Positions 26,972 to 35,543 of a stretch of DNA of 37,848 bases are shown here, piece after piece. Where the stretch lies: NCBI GenBank assembly GCA_937884735.1, contig CAKZYI010000505.1, positions 1-37,848 on the forward strand. Reading direction: 5' to 3'. The translations under genes and the position numbers were made by a program. The notes below the pieces were generated by a model, which was not told where the DNA came from, did no database searches, and saw only the letters and a list, made by a program, of their open reading frames with translations. How positions within the stretch are numbered: position 1 is the first letter of the stretch; every line of letters starts with the position of its first letter. Source of the DNA: an uncultured Pleurocapsa sp. (lineage in GTDB: Bacteria > Cyanobacteriota > Cyanobacteriia > Cyanobacteriales > Xenococcaceae).

Positions 26972-28192
26972 TTGCTCGTAAACAAAAATATAGTTGATAA
27001 ACAGATAAATTGCGATCGCTTTATTAAAATTGTGTCTAAAAAACTTCCCCTAATTGAAACTATATCTCTCAAAGGTTTAGAAATTGCCCCGTCTCAAACC
27101 TGGGGCGCAGTGCGTCTTGTGCCTTTGCTACGCAAACAGCCTAGAAAAGATTTGCGTCTATTTAAACGTAAATATGACAGCGATATTAGTGTTGTTGATG
27201 TCGAAAAAGATATTAGATATATTTCCTATGTACCCCATGGACTAGTTTTAACCTGGAATGATGACCACAAGCCAGTTGCAGCAGTAGGAGGACAACTATT
27301 AACAGAGGGAAAAAAGTTTGCTTGTGGCGTTACCAAAATAGACTTGCTTCATCGTATGGCAAAACGAGAAAGCAAAAATAGCTTGAGAATTTTACCCTTG
27401 CATTTAGCGATGGAAGGCTTCTTAGCAATGTATTTTAGTGGTTCGGCGATTGCCTGGCAAGACTATTCTCGACAGGCTTTATCTCAAGGACTTTCCCCCA
27501 GAGTAGAATATGCGATCGCAGGAAGATCTATTGCTTATTTAGAAGATGCCTTGCGAATTTTTGAAATTCACCAACATCAGGTGGGAGTATTGTTATTTGT
27601 TTCAGAAACCTTAGCATCTGCTTTTGTTGTCCCAACACCAGAAGACTATCGCGCTTTGCACAGTAGCTTGTTAGAAGACTTTTATAGCGAAACTCTTTAT
27701 TATCACGGCTTGTATGGCACAGTTGGCAATTTAGAGACGACGCTCGATGAAAGTAAGATTCGTAACATTGATGATTTAGCTCAAGCTTTAAAACAAATGC
27801 GGGCTGATTGGTCAAATTTTCAGGGTTTTATGGCAGAAGATATTTTAAACCGCGAACTTAAAGCCAAACGAATCTATACTGCGGGTTCGTTTAGTCTGCA
27901 ACGCTTTATTACCGATTTATCCTTAGAACAAAACAATTATATTGGGGAAGTTATCGTAGACGATCTTGCTCGTCTGCAATATCTCAAAATCTATGGACTA
28001 TCTAAAACACAAACTAAAAGGGCATATTTATTGCAGCAGCTTGCTAACAATGACTGGAACTTTGAAAGGACGGCTTCAGCCCAAGGAGATACTTTAGAAG
28101 AGTTGGTTCAACGAATGGAAAAACTTGGTTTTGGCTATTTAATTAACAATCAATTACGAGAGAAGTGTCAGAAAAAAAATAGAACGTCTTAA
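26972..28192 (+). CDS. ARPP-like domain protein, third gene of the vWA operon
   Basis: The protein has up to 406 residues; the TTG at 26972 gives the longest form and GTG 27032 (SKKLPLIETISLKGL) is the other choice. The region LEIAPSQTWGAVRLVPLLR, YISYVPHGLVLTWNDDHKPVAA, LRILPLHLAMEGFLAMYFSG, and HQHQVGVLLFVSETLASAFVVPTPEDYRALH fits my memory of the ARPP family (ARG and rhodanese/phosphatase-associated protein domains) described in predicted conflict systems. The last 50 residues (LLQQLANNDWNFERTASAQGD onward) look like a Fis-type helix-turn-helix. The domain call is from recalled similarity, not a search. It begins 11 bases after the HEAT-like gene and is the last gene of the unit. Intact. 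Confidence 0.65.
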   Translation: MLVNKNIVDKQINCDRFIKIVSKKLPLIETISLKGLEIAPSQTWGAVRLVPLLRKQPRKDLRLFKRKYDSDISVVDVEKDIRYISYVPHGLVLTWNDDHKPVAAVGGQLLTEGKKFACGVTKIDLLHRMAKRESKNSLRILPLHLAMEGFLAMYFSGSAIAWQDYSRQALSQGLSPRVEYAIAGRSIAYLEDALRIFEIHQHQVGVLLFVSETLASAFVVPTPEDYRALHSSLLEDFYSETLYYHGLYGTVGNLETTLDESKIRNIDDLAQALKQMRADWSNFQGFMAEDILNRELKAKRIYTAGSFSLQRFITDLSLEQNNYIGEVIVDDLARLQYLKIYGLSKTQTKRAYLLQQLANNDWNFERTASAQGDTLEELVQRMEKLGFGYLINNQLREKCQKKNRTS

Positions 28193-28376
28193 TATATAAA
28201 CTATAAAAACCGTATTTTGTTTAAATAAAAAAAGTGATAAAAGCACTATTGCCTATTGCCTCATAAGTCTTCCCTAACTAAAGTAGATATTACAAGTTAT
28301 GAGTGAGTGGTTAAGTTTCTACATAATTAACCTAACCTAATCAATAATAGGACAAACTTTTTTATTTTTATTTTTT

Positions 28377-29474
28377 ATGAATCCGATAACGTTTTTAACC
28401 TTAATACTAGGACTAGTATTATTGGTGGTTGGTGCAGAATTTTTAGTTAAGGGTGCATCTAAAATCGCTGCAATTTTAAATATTTCTCCCTTAATTATTG
28501 GATTAACTATTGTGGCTTATGGCACAAGTGCGCCAGAAATGTCGGTCAGTATCATGTCAAATTTTTCTAGCCAAGCTGATATTGCCGTAGGTAACGTTGT
28601 CGGCAGTAATATTTGTAATATTCTCTTGGTTTTGGGCTTGTCTTCTGTTGTTGCACCCTTGGTTGTAACTAAGCAAATAATTCGTTCTGATGTGCCAATT
28701 ATGATTGGTGTATCTCTATTGTTGTTGATGTTTAGTATAGACGGTCAACTAAGCAGGGTAGACTGAATAATTCTGTTTATTGGTGGCGCACTGTATACCC
28801 TGTCGTTAATTTATCAAAGCAGCAAACAAGGTGCAGAACAAGACGAATTTGCTGAAGAATATGGTTTCTCAGGAGTTGTTACTCCTCAACTGTGGATCAA
28901 AAATATTATTTTTGTTATTGGTGGTTCGGTTTTATTAATTTTGGGTTCTCGTTGGCTGGTACAATCCGCTGTTGCGATCGCTCAAGGTTTTGGGGTGAGT
29001 GAATTACTTATTGGTCTAACTATTGTGGCATTTGGTACATCTTTACCAGAATTAGCTACTTCTGTGGTTGCCAGCTTTCGGGGAGAAAGAGACATTGCAG
29101 TAGGTAATGTTTTGGGTAGTAATATTTTTAATATTTTGGCGGTTTTGGGTATTGCTGGAACACTATCCCGCTCAGGAATTAACGTTAGCCCAACAGTGTT
29201 AAATTTTGATATATTAGTTGCGATCGCTGTTGCCTTTGCTTGTCTTCCTATTTTTTATTCAGGCAAACGTATAGATCGCGTAGAAGGATCTTTATTTTTA
29301 TTTTATTACTTAGCGTATAACGGCTATTTAGTGTTAAAAGCCACAAATAGTTCTAGCCTATCTCTATACAGTTCAATTATGCTTTATGGAGTCCTTCCTC
29401 TCACTTTCATCTTCTTAGTCACTGCTGCGATATTAGAGAAAAAAGCTGAAAAAAAACGCAAAGGAATTAGTTGA
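28377..29474 (+). pseudogene. Calcium/sodium antiporter (CaCA family), one in-frame TGA
   Basis: This 365-codon membrane protein of the YrbG/CaCA type exchanges Ca2+ for Na+ or H+. Each of the two inverted repeats has its alpha motif: LTIVAYGTSAPEMSVSI with VGNVVGSNICNILLVLG in the first half, LTIVAFGTSLPELATSV with VGNVLGSNIFNILAVLG in the second. The frame is broken by TGA at 28764-28766 between LSRVD and IILFIGGALYTLSL, where Gly (GGA) is the expected residue, so a G-to-T change explains it. Without read-through only the first half (129 residues) would be made. Length and both motifs are otherwise perfect. Confidence 0.87.
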
Positions 29475-29681
29475 GAGATTGTAACTAGATGGAGTTTTCT
29501 AAAATAATTTTAATTATTGCTCTTTATCGCTCTTCTGCAATTTAATTATATTTTGTATTTGTGATTGCCAACAAAGTCAATCCAGATTTAGCGTAATATA
29601 ATCGCTGTATATTGCCAAAATCTTGATATATACCTAAATATTGTATATTTTGCGTAGTATAGGTTAATAATTAAATTGTTA

Positions 29682-30884
29682 ATGCATATGACAACTGCTA
29701 AAAAGCTTGATTCTCAGAAGTTATTATCCCAATTAGTAGCCTCTAAAAGTTCTGGTTGTCTAGAATTAAACAATGGAGAAGTTTATTGGCAAATTTATTT
29801 GCAGCAGGGAAATCTAAAATATATTTACTGTTCTGTACAGCCTATTGAACAGCTTGAATATTATCTACGCTATCTCAATTTAAAAGAAGTAGTCTTGCCC
29901 CTGAAACAGTGGTTAAAATTCTATCTGGATAAACAATCGACTGTAGCCAGACAAAAAACTAACCCAGATATATATAGCAAAGCTATTTCTTGGCTGATCA
30001 AAAAAAGATTCTTAACTCTTTCTCAGACTGCACAACTGATTCAATACATTACTGTCGACGCATTTCAGTCTTGTAGTTGTCTAGAGAAAGGTATTAAAAA
30101 GTGGTACGAAGGAGAATGTATGCCTCAAACTAGGTTGGGAAACTCCTCTCCTCTCAATCTCTTAGAATGTCTGCATCGGGAAGAAGTAAGGCTAAAACAA
30201 TGGCAAAGTTGTAATACCAAACTGCTTTGTGTCCATCAACGTCCTTTCTTCGTTTCTGATTGGAAACAAAAAACTCTTCCGCTTTTTGGTTCGTTAAATT
30301 ATCAAGCCCTTGAACAGTTATCCAAGGTAATGGTAGTGCGCACGAGCATTCGCCAGCTATCACTATTTTTTCTAAGAGATGAAATAAATATCGCCCAAAT
30401 TCTATCCCCATATATTGATAACAATATAATAGACTTACGAAATCGGAGGCGAGTTTGGCATCAGTTTCCTACCATTCCTCATTCAGCATGTAATCGTCAG
30501 AAATTATCTTCTGTTGTTGAATCTCGCAAAATAGTATGTATTGATGATAGCCCTACTATTCTACAGGAAATCAAACGTTTTCTTGGTCAAGAAACACTTG
30601 AGATTACGATAGTAAATGAACCAACAAAAGCTGCATCACAAATTTTCAATATAGATCCAGATTTGATTCTACTCGATATTAATATGCCCAGAATTAATGG
30701 ATATGAACTATGTAAGCTTTTAAGAAAAAGCGGTAAGTGTGAAAAAACGCCCATCATTATGGTGACAGGCAATAAAGGCATAATTGATAAAGCCAGAGCT
30801 AAAATAGTTGGAGCAAGTGATTATTTCACCAAGCCTTTCAATCAGAGTGATTTGATCGAGCTAGTTCATAAGCATCTTAAATAA
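29682..30884 (+). CDS. PatA-type response regulator
   Basis: This 400-residue cyanobacterial protein has an N-terminal DUF4388/PatA region (residues 1 to about 95, SQLVASKSSGCLELNNG and YWQIYLQQGNLKYIYCSV), a variable middle and a C-terminal receiver domain from about residue 282. The receiver has the acidic pair in VCIDDSP, phospho-acceptor Asp in LILLDINMPRINGYEL, Thr in IIMVTGN and Lys in DYFTKPF. Such proteins head Pix/Pil-type chemotaxis operons or regulate heterocyst pattern; here no CheY, CheW or MCP gene follows, so it is a solo copy. The start could be ATG 29682 or 29688. A 13-bp hairpin follows the stop. Intact. Confidence 0.85.
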   Translation: MHMTTAKKLDSQKLLSQLVASKSSGCLELNNGEVYWQIYLQQGNLKYIYCSVQPIEQLEYYLRYLNLKEVVLPLKQWLKFYLDKQSTVARQKTNPDIYSKAISWLIKKRFLTLSQTAQLIQYITVDAFQSCSCLEKGIKKWYEGECMPQTRLGNSSPLNLLECLHREEVRLKQWQSCNTKLLCVHQRPFFVSDWKQKTLPLFGSLNYQALEQLSKVMVVRTSIRQLSLFFLRDEINIAQILSPYIDNNIIDLRNRRRVWHQFPTIPHSACNRQKLSSVVESRKIVCIDDSPTILQEIKRFLGQETLEITIVNEPTKAASQIFNIDPDLILLDINMPRINGYELCKLLRKSGKCEKTPIIMVTGNKGIIDKARAKIVGASDYFTKPFNQSDLIELVHKHLK

Positions 30885-30887
30885 TTA

Positions 30888-30924
30888 ATATTGACTACAC
30901 TTTATTGTCTTGTGTAGTCAATAT
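30888..30924. terminator. Perfect hairpin between convergent genes, probable bidirectional terminator
   Basis: ATATTGACTACAC and GTGTAGTCAATAT form a perfect 13-bp stem around an 11-base AT-rich loop. It lies just after the PatA-like gene and 40 bases before the end of the convergent spondin gene. There is no clear T-run on either side, so termination is inferred from position. Confidence 0.6.
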
Positions 30925-30963
30925 ACTCGATCTATAAATCTAAAAATAAATTTAATTAAATTT

Positions 30964-32820
30964 TTAAATTTCGACTAATTCAACATAAAAAGCAATTCCA
31001 TTTTCTCCTTCGGGCTGATAGTCAGGAGAATCTAGATAAATATCTCTTTGTTCGGCTGAAGAAGTATAAAAATGAGCATCTAACTCTGAATTATAGAAAC
31101 GGTAAAGGGGTTCTGTTCCATCTACTTGAGTTTCATAACCATAATAAGCAATACCCTCAAATGAATAGTTTGAGTTTTCTAAAACTGCATTCTTTTCATC
31201 CTCTGACACTGTATACATATGTACGCCAGTAGTGCTGTTGAAAAAACGATATACAGGACTTAGACCAGTAATATCTTCTTCTAAAGGTTCATTAGCAGCA
31301 ATAAATGCGACACCTTCTATTTCATAATGAGATAAGTTTTCAATGATATAGTCTCGCTCAAATTCATCAGTCGTGTAAAACTCTAACTGAGAATTGGTGT
31401 TAAAAAAGCGATACACTTCCACATCATTATCTGATGTTACGGACTCTATACCTTCTGCCGTAACTGTAATTTTGGCTATCTGATAATCCGTCGTGGTAAA
31501 GTCGGCATTGGCAAAATCAGACGAATTTAAAATTCTGCCATCAAGATTGAAACCAGGGTGGGCTTTAACTAAACCGTTTTCGGTTTCACCTGTGTTGGGA
31601 GCAGATTGACCAAAAAAAGCTGTAGTATCTTCTGCTTCGTCATTCACTTCTGTTCCTGCGTCTAATACTTCACTTCCTGCAATAGTAAAATCTGCACCAA
31701 GGAAATTACCATCCATATCGAAGATCTCGTGGGCGTAAGGATTTCCATTGGCAATAAAAGCATCATTAGATGGCAAGATCATCGAAGCGTAATTAAAGTA
31801 GCGACTGCTTGCCAAAGAGCGATCGACTGTAAAAGTAAAAGTGGTCTTTTCTCCTACATCAATTACCCCTGGGTTTGCTCCTCCATCTCCAGTAATGACT
31901 CCTTGAATAAATCCTGCCTTGCTAGCTAAGAATTCTTCAGAAAGCAAAGATGCGTCGCCATCTTCAGCCTAACTTTCTAATCCAGTAGAGGCAGGGCGAT
32001 CGCGATCGTAGGTATCAAAGCTGCCATCATGAAACCCAACCCATAAAGGGGTTAATGCTGTTCCATGTTCGGGACTGAGATTTTCAATCGTCACCGTAAC
32101 TTCGACCAAATCTGGTGGGGGAGGAAGGGGTTCATCATTGTTGCGAATGCTAACTCTAGCTATTTCATATCCAGGTTCGGTAAAGTCGGCATTTGTAAAA
32201 GCTGCCACAGCATTTTCATTACTACCGTCTTCACTGAGAATTCTGCCGCCTTCAGTAAACCCAGGATGAGTATCTACTACTACTGCTTCGGTTTCTCCAG
32301 TGTTGGGTGCAGATTGACCAAAGAAAGCAGTACTGTCTTTGGCTTCGTCGTTTATCTCTGTTCCTGCGTCTAGCACTTGATTGCCATAGATAATAAAGTC
32401 CGTACCAATAAAATGACCATTTTCATCAAAGATGGGAATTGCGGTTTCATTGCCGTTAGCAATAAAGGCATCATTAGAAGGCAATACCATTGATGCATAA
32501 TTGAAGAAACGATTATTGGGATCTTCGCTATCTAAAGTAAAAGTTTGACTTACTACTTCCCCTGGATCAATTGGTCCTTCAACGCCCTCTAGACCAAGAA
32601 GAGTAGCATCGACTGTGCCGTTACCACTATCTAAAAATTCTTGAGAAATACCGCTAGTATCTCCATCTTCTGCCAGGCTTTCTAACCCTGGTGAGACTGG
32701 TCTTCCTCGGTCATAAGTGTCAAATCCTCCATTATGGAATCCTACCCATACAGGAGTTATAAATGTTCCATTCTCAGGAGCAAGATTTTCAATAGTTACG
32801 GTTACATTAGTTTCTGGCAA
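30964..32820 (-). pseudogene. Double spondin-domain protein with DUF5648 repeats, one in-frame TAG
   Basis: From ATG 32820 (MPETNVTVTIENLAPENGT) to TAA 30964, this is a single 618-codon frame. Two spondin domains (about residues 1-225 and 240-440) share near-identical stretches (DAGTEINDEAKDSTAFFGQS and DAGTEVNDEAEDTTAFFGQS). Three C-terminal DUF5648-type repeats follow, each starting VYRFFN or LYRFYN with FYTT or MYTV and ending in GIAF or GVAF. TAG at 31971-31969 interrupts the second domain in GLES*AEDGD, where the first domain and the paralogue at 19043 have Leu, so TTG to TAG. There is no signal peptide. Probably a secreted surface or matrix protein; function unknown. Confidence 0.78.
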
Positions 32821-32979
32821 TTGGAGTCTCCTTCAACTGTTTATTGAGATAGGTTGTTTAATTTTTTTAATAGTTGCAAGCCAATCAAATTGGTTAATGC
32901 AAATCAACCTTCACTCAAAAAACTGAGAAATAAATGAGACAATAATTAATTCTTGCTGTTATTTCATGTTAAACAAAAA

Positions 32980-33531
32980 CTACAAATATCTTTTTTTTCT
33001 TGGCACAAAACGTAAAATCAACACTAGAACCAGGGCTGAAATGAAGGGAAAATAAATTATCCAAGACTGGTTCAATCTTTCACTAAAAGCAACTGTAAAA
33101 GAAAGCCAAAGATAATACATACCCACCGTATGTAAAATACGCCAGCCACGCCGCCCTAAAATGGCAGCAGGTCTTTTAAAAGAAGTAGTAGTCATCAAAA
33201 TAATAAACAAATAACCCAAGTTTGCGCCGTGATTATCTCGCACCATCTTCTCGGTAGTTAGTATTGCCACACCTGAAATAGCAATAGCATGAAATCCATG
33301 AGATACTGCCATAGACAGTCCTAAATAACGACGATTATTTATTAACCAATTACTTAAAAGAGTCGGTTTTAATCTGCGTAAAGAAGAAGCTATAAAAGCT
33401 AATAAAAATAAAATACAAGAAGAACGAGCGGTAAATCTAATTGCAATACGAAAGCTAGCTTCATTAATACCATTAACCAGCAAGATTATGCCAAAAGCTA
33501 CGGCAATAATCGTAGTTGAGGTTTTGACAAT
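32980..33531 (-). CDS. Ferric-reductase-like membrane protein
   Basis: This is a heme-type membrane protein of about 167-183 residues with five or six hydrophobic segments. His residues in MAVSHGFHAIAIS and WRILHTVGMYYLWLSF are placed like the heme ligands of the ferric reductase/YedZ superfamily. The longest normal-start version begins at TTG 33483. In frame upstream of it is another likely membrane helix (STTIIAVAFGIILLVNG) reaching back to ATT 33531-33529, right after a stop codon, so the N-terminus may have lost its ATG. I give the extended form. Function inferred from the superfamily only. A MITE lies about 105 bases upstream. Confidence 0.6.
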   Translation of the reverse strand: MVKTSTTIIAVAFGIILLVNGINEASFRIAIRFTARSSCILFLLAFIASSLRRLKPTLLSNWLINNRRYLGLSMAVSHGFHAIAISGVAILTTEKMVRDNHGANLGYLFIILMTTTSFKRPAAILGRRGWRILHTVGMYYLWLSFTVAFSERLNQSWIIYFPFISALVLVLILRFVPRKKRYL

Positions 33532-33636
33532 TTACCATTTCTGTATAGAAAGCATTTTTGCAGCGTTACATTAAATAATTAAATAATCAGGTTTATTAGA
33601 AGAATAAACCTGTTGTATTGAGTATATATTTGCTAA

Positions 33637-33789
33637 GAGGTTGTCTGAGAAGTATAAATAATTACTCTAACGCCCCCTAAATCCCCCAATCCTGGGGGAC
33701 TTTTAAATCTTGTTCCCCCCAAATTTGGGGGGCTAGGGGGGCAAAATTAAATACTCGAACGTTATAAAAATAACTTTTCAGGTGTCCTC
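33637..33789. mobile_element. 153-bp MITE with terminal inverted repeats
   Basis: The ends GAGGTTGTCTGAGAAGT and ACTTTTCAGGTGTCCTC are imperfect inverted copies (13 of 17 match). TAA flanks both sides, fitting a 3-bp TNA target duplication as made by some IS5-family transposases. Inside are two strong C-run/G-run hairpins (CCCCCAATCCTGGGGG and CCCCCCAAATTTGGGGGG). It carries no gene, so it depends on a transposase elsewhere. It sits 7 bases after the end of the DUF2834 gene. Confidence 0.75.
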
Positions 33790-33796
33790 TAATAAT

Positions 33797-34129
33797 TTAC
33801 GCTGCTTTTTCTGATAATTTCGTTTCCAAATGATTCGATCTTGTCCAGAGAAACAAAGGTAAAGCAAAAGACAAGCCAATTACTAAATTAAATACTATAT
33901 AAAGCCAAAGGTATTTTAAATTTAGTCTTGTTCCTTCTTTATATACAAAAATACAAAACACTAGAGAAGAAACAAGCAAGTCAAAAGCAAAGTCAGTAGA
34001 TATTTTATTGGCAAATAACTGTGACCAAAATAATGATAAATCTAAACCATGCTCGGCAAAAAACGGTATCAATTGGGAATATGGCAGAGCAAAACCTAGT
34101 ATGCACAAGATAAGATAAACAAACTGCAT
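33797..34129 (-). CDS. DUF2834 membrane protein
   Basis: This small membrane protein of 110 residues from ATG 34129 (MQFVYLILCILGFALPYSQL) has three hydrophobic segments. The pattern LCILGFALPYSQLIPFFAEHGLDL, SQLFANKISTDFAFDLLVSS and FVYKEGTRLNLKYLW is that of DUF2834. A GAGGT sequence 8 bases upstream supports this start over the TTG at 34156. Function unknown. Intact; the MITE at 33637-33789 ends just beyond its stop. Confidence 0.8.
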   Translation of the reverse strand: MQFVYLILCILGFALPYSQLIPFFAEHGLDLSLFWSQLFANKISTDFAFDLLVSSLVFCIFVYKEGTRLNLKYLWLYIVFNLVIGLSFALPLFLWTRSNHLETKLSEKAA

Positions 34130-34255
34130 AGCTATGACCTCAAAGCTTTTAAACAACTATGACAATCAGTTTAAGTACTTTGAGAAAAGCTGTCTTATCT
34201 ATTCTTCCGAAAATTGTTCTATTCTTCTGATTAATTCAAATTCTTTAAAATATTT

Positions 34256-35131
34256 CTACAATAGATCTTGATACGCTTTGGGCGTGATTTTAAAATGTTG
34301 GCGAAAGACTCTGGTGAAGTGACTTTGATTTTTAAATCCAACTTCTTGGTAGATTTAAGCGATAGCTATATTTCTTTGTCGTAATAATGTTTTGGCTTTT
34401 TCTAAACGATGCTGAGTAATGTATTTGCGGGGAGATAAGCCCGTAGACTGTTTGAATAAACTAGCAAAGTAGTGGGGGCTAATTTCAATCAGGCTAGCAA
34501 GGGTGTTTAAAGTAAGTTCGCAGTCTAAATGATTATGGATATATTCAACGACAACTCTTAGCTGATAGGGTGATAATCCTCCCCGATTTTCTTTTACTAC
34601 AGCATCTTTAGATCCATATCTTTGCAACAGATGCGCGCCCAACGCCGTAGCCATAGAGTTAGCATATAGCTTACTATCCTTTCCCGCTATTTCTAATTCA
34701 GTTTTTAATGCCAATCCCATTTGCTGAATAAGAGGATCGCGCAGTCGAAAATGAGATTCCAGCTTTACTTTAGGCGAAACAATTTCCCCTATCCCACCGA
34801 CTAAACTATCGGGAGACAAAAATAATTCCAATAAAGGCACTTCTCGATCTATTTTTACTCTAGGAAAAAGCTCCCCCGCAGCCACAAAAGCGATATCTCC
34901 TTGACTATATTGCTCGTGATGCCACTGTCCATCAAGTAAAAAACTTCCCTGAAAATCTCCTAAGCAAATTACCAAAGAATGAGCAGGAAGAAAAACTTCA
35001 GGCATTTCTCCTGCTGGCTCTAATTCATGGATTAAACTGAGTTTATCCCATCCTGCGCGATCGCTTGAAAGCAGATGAGTATGTTCTACATATTTACCAT
35101 TTAAGTCAGTGGGAAAATTTTCTAAAGCCAT
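34256..35131 (-). pseudogene. AraC-family transcriptional regulator, stop inside the DNA-binding domain
   Basis: The 291-codon frame starts at ATG 35131 (MALENFPTDLNG; TTG 35140 is an alternative). Residues 1 to about 170 form a cupin-like sensing domain (FLPAHSLVICLGDFQGSFLLDGQ). Two helix-turn-helices follow: LTLNTLASLIEISPHYFASLFKQSTG, then after LEKAKTLLRQRNIAIA a TAA at 34357-34355, then IYQEVGFKNQSHFTRVFRQHFKITPKAY to TAG 34256. Glu is the near-universal residue at that stop (IAEI), so GAA to TAA. Read literally, the second helix-turn-helix is lost and DNA binding with it. Target genes unknown; the neighbouring DUF2834 gene is a candidate. Confidence 0.85.
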
Positions 35132-35543
35132 AAAACGCAAATAAGATTATCTGTAGTCGTTCTAATTTTAAAGGCTAAGAGCTTAAAGCTACCCCTATTA
35201 AGGTAAACAAGAATACTACTAAAATTGCCGTGCCTTGTATTTTGTTCTTGGGTAAATGATTAGATTTAAATAGCGTCCACAGATAAACGCAGATAAACAC
35301 AGATGGGTTAACTGTCTAGCTAGTCAATTTGATTGATGATGTATTAGATAGTCCCGCGAACAAACGTATTTTCCCTGAAAAATAGATTAGCATAAAGACT
35401 CATCTTAACAAGAGTAGAGCTTAAAGCTTAAAGCTACAAAATATTAACCTTTTAAAAAAACTAATTTACATCGGGCGTATTAATTAAGTTGCAATCCCTC
35501 TGTTATTGGATTATTAAAGATTTGATAGCTAATTTAATATTTC
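35132..35543. other. Gap with interspersed repeats and a possible small membrane-protein remnant
   Basis: The 412 bases hold an ACAGATAAACGCAGATAAAC type repeat near 35278-35305 and several AGCTTAAAGCT copies (35178 and 35410-35430). On the minus strand, 35270-35175 codes for KSNHLPKNKIQGTAILVVF... with one hydrophobic helix and a TAG end, but has no ATG, GTG or TTG before it, because the repeat sits where the start should be. I do not call it as a gene. The promoter of the rightward glycosyltransferase and of the leftward regulator should also be here. Confidence 0.4.

Noticed and set aside
33637..33789. Complete insertion sequence
   Set aside because: Only 153 bp with no transposase frame; non-autonomous MITE at most.
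1472..35131. Genetic code change or genome-wide stop suppression
   Set aside because: All three stops are involved, the residues expected at them differ, and the same codons end many intact genes here (for example TAG at 17265, 17775 and 36686).
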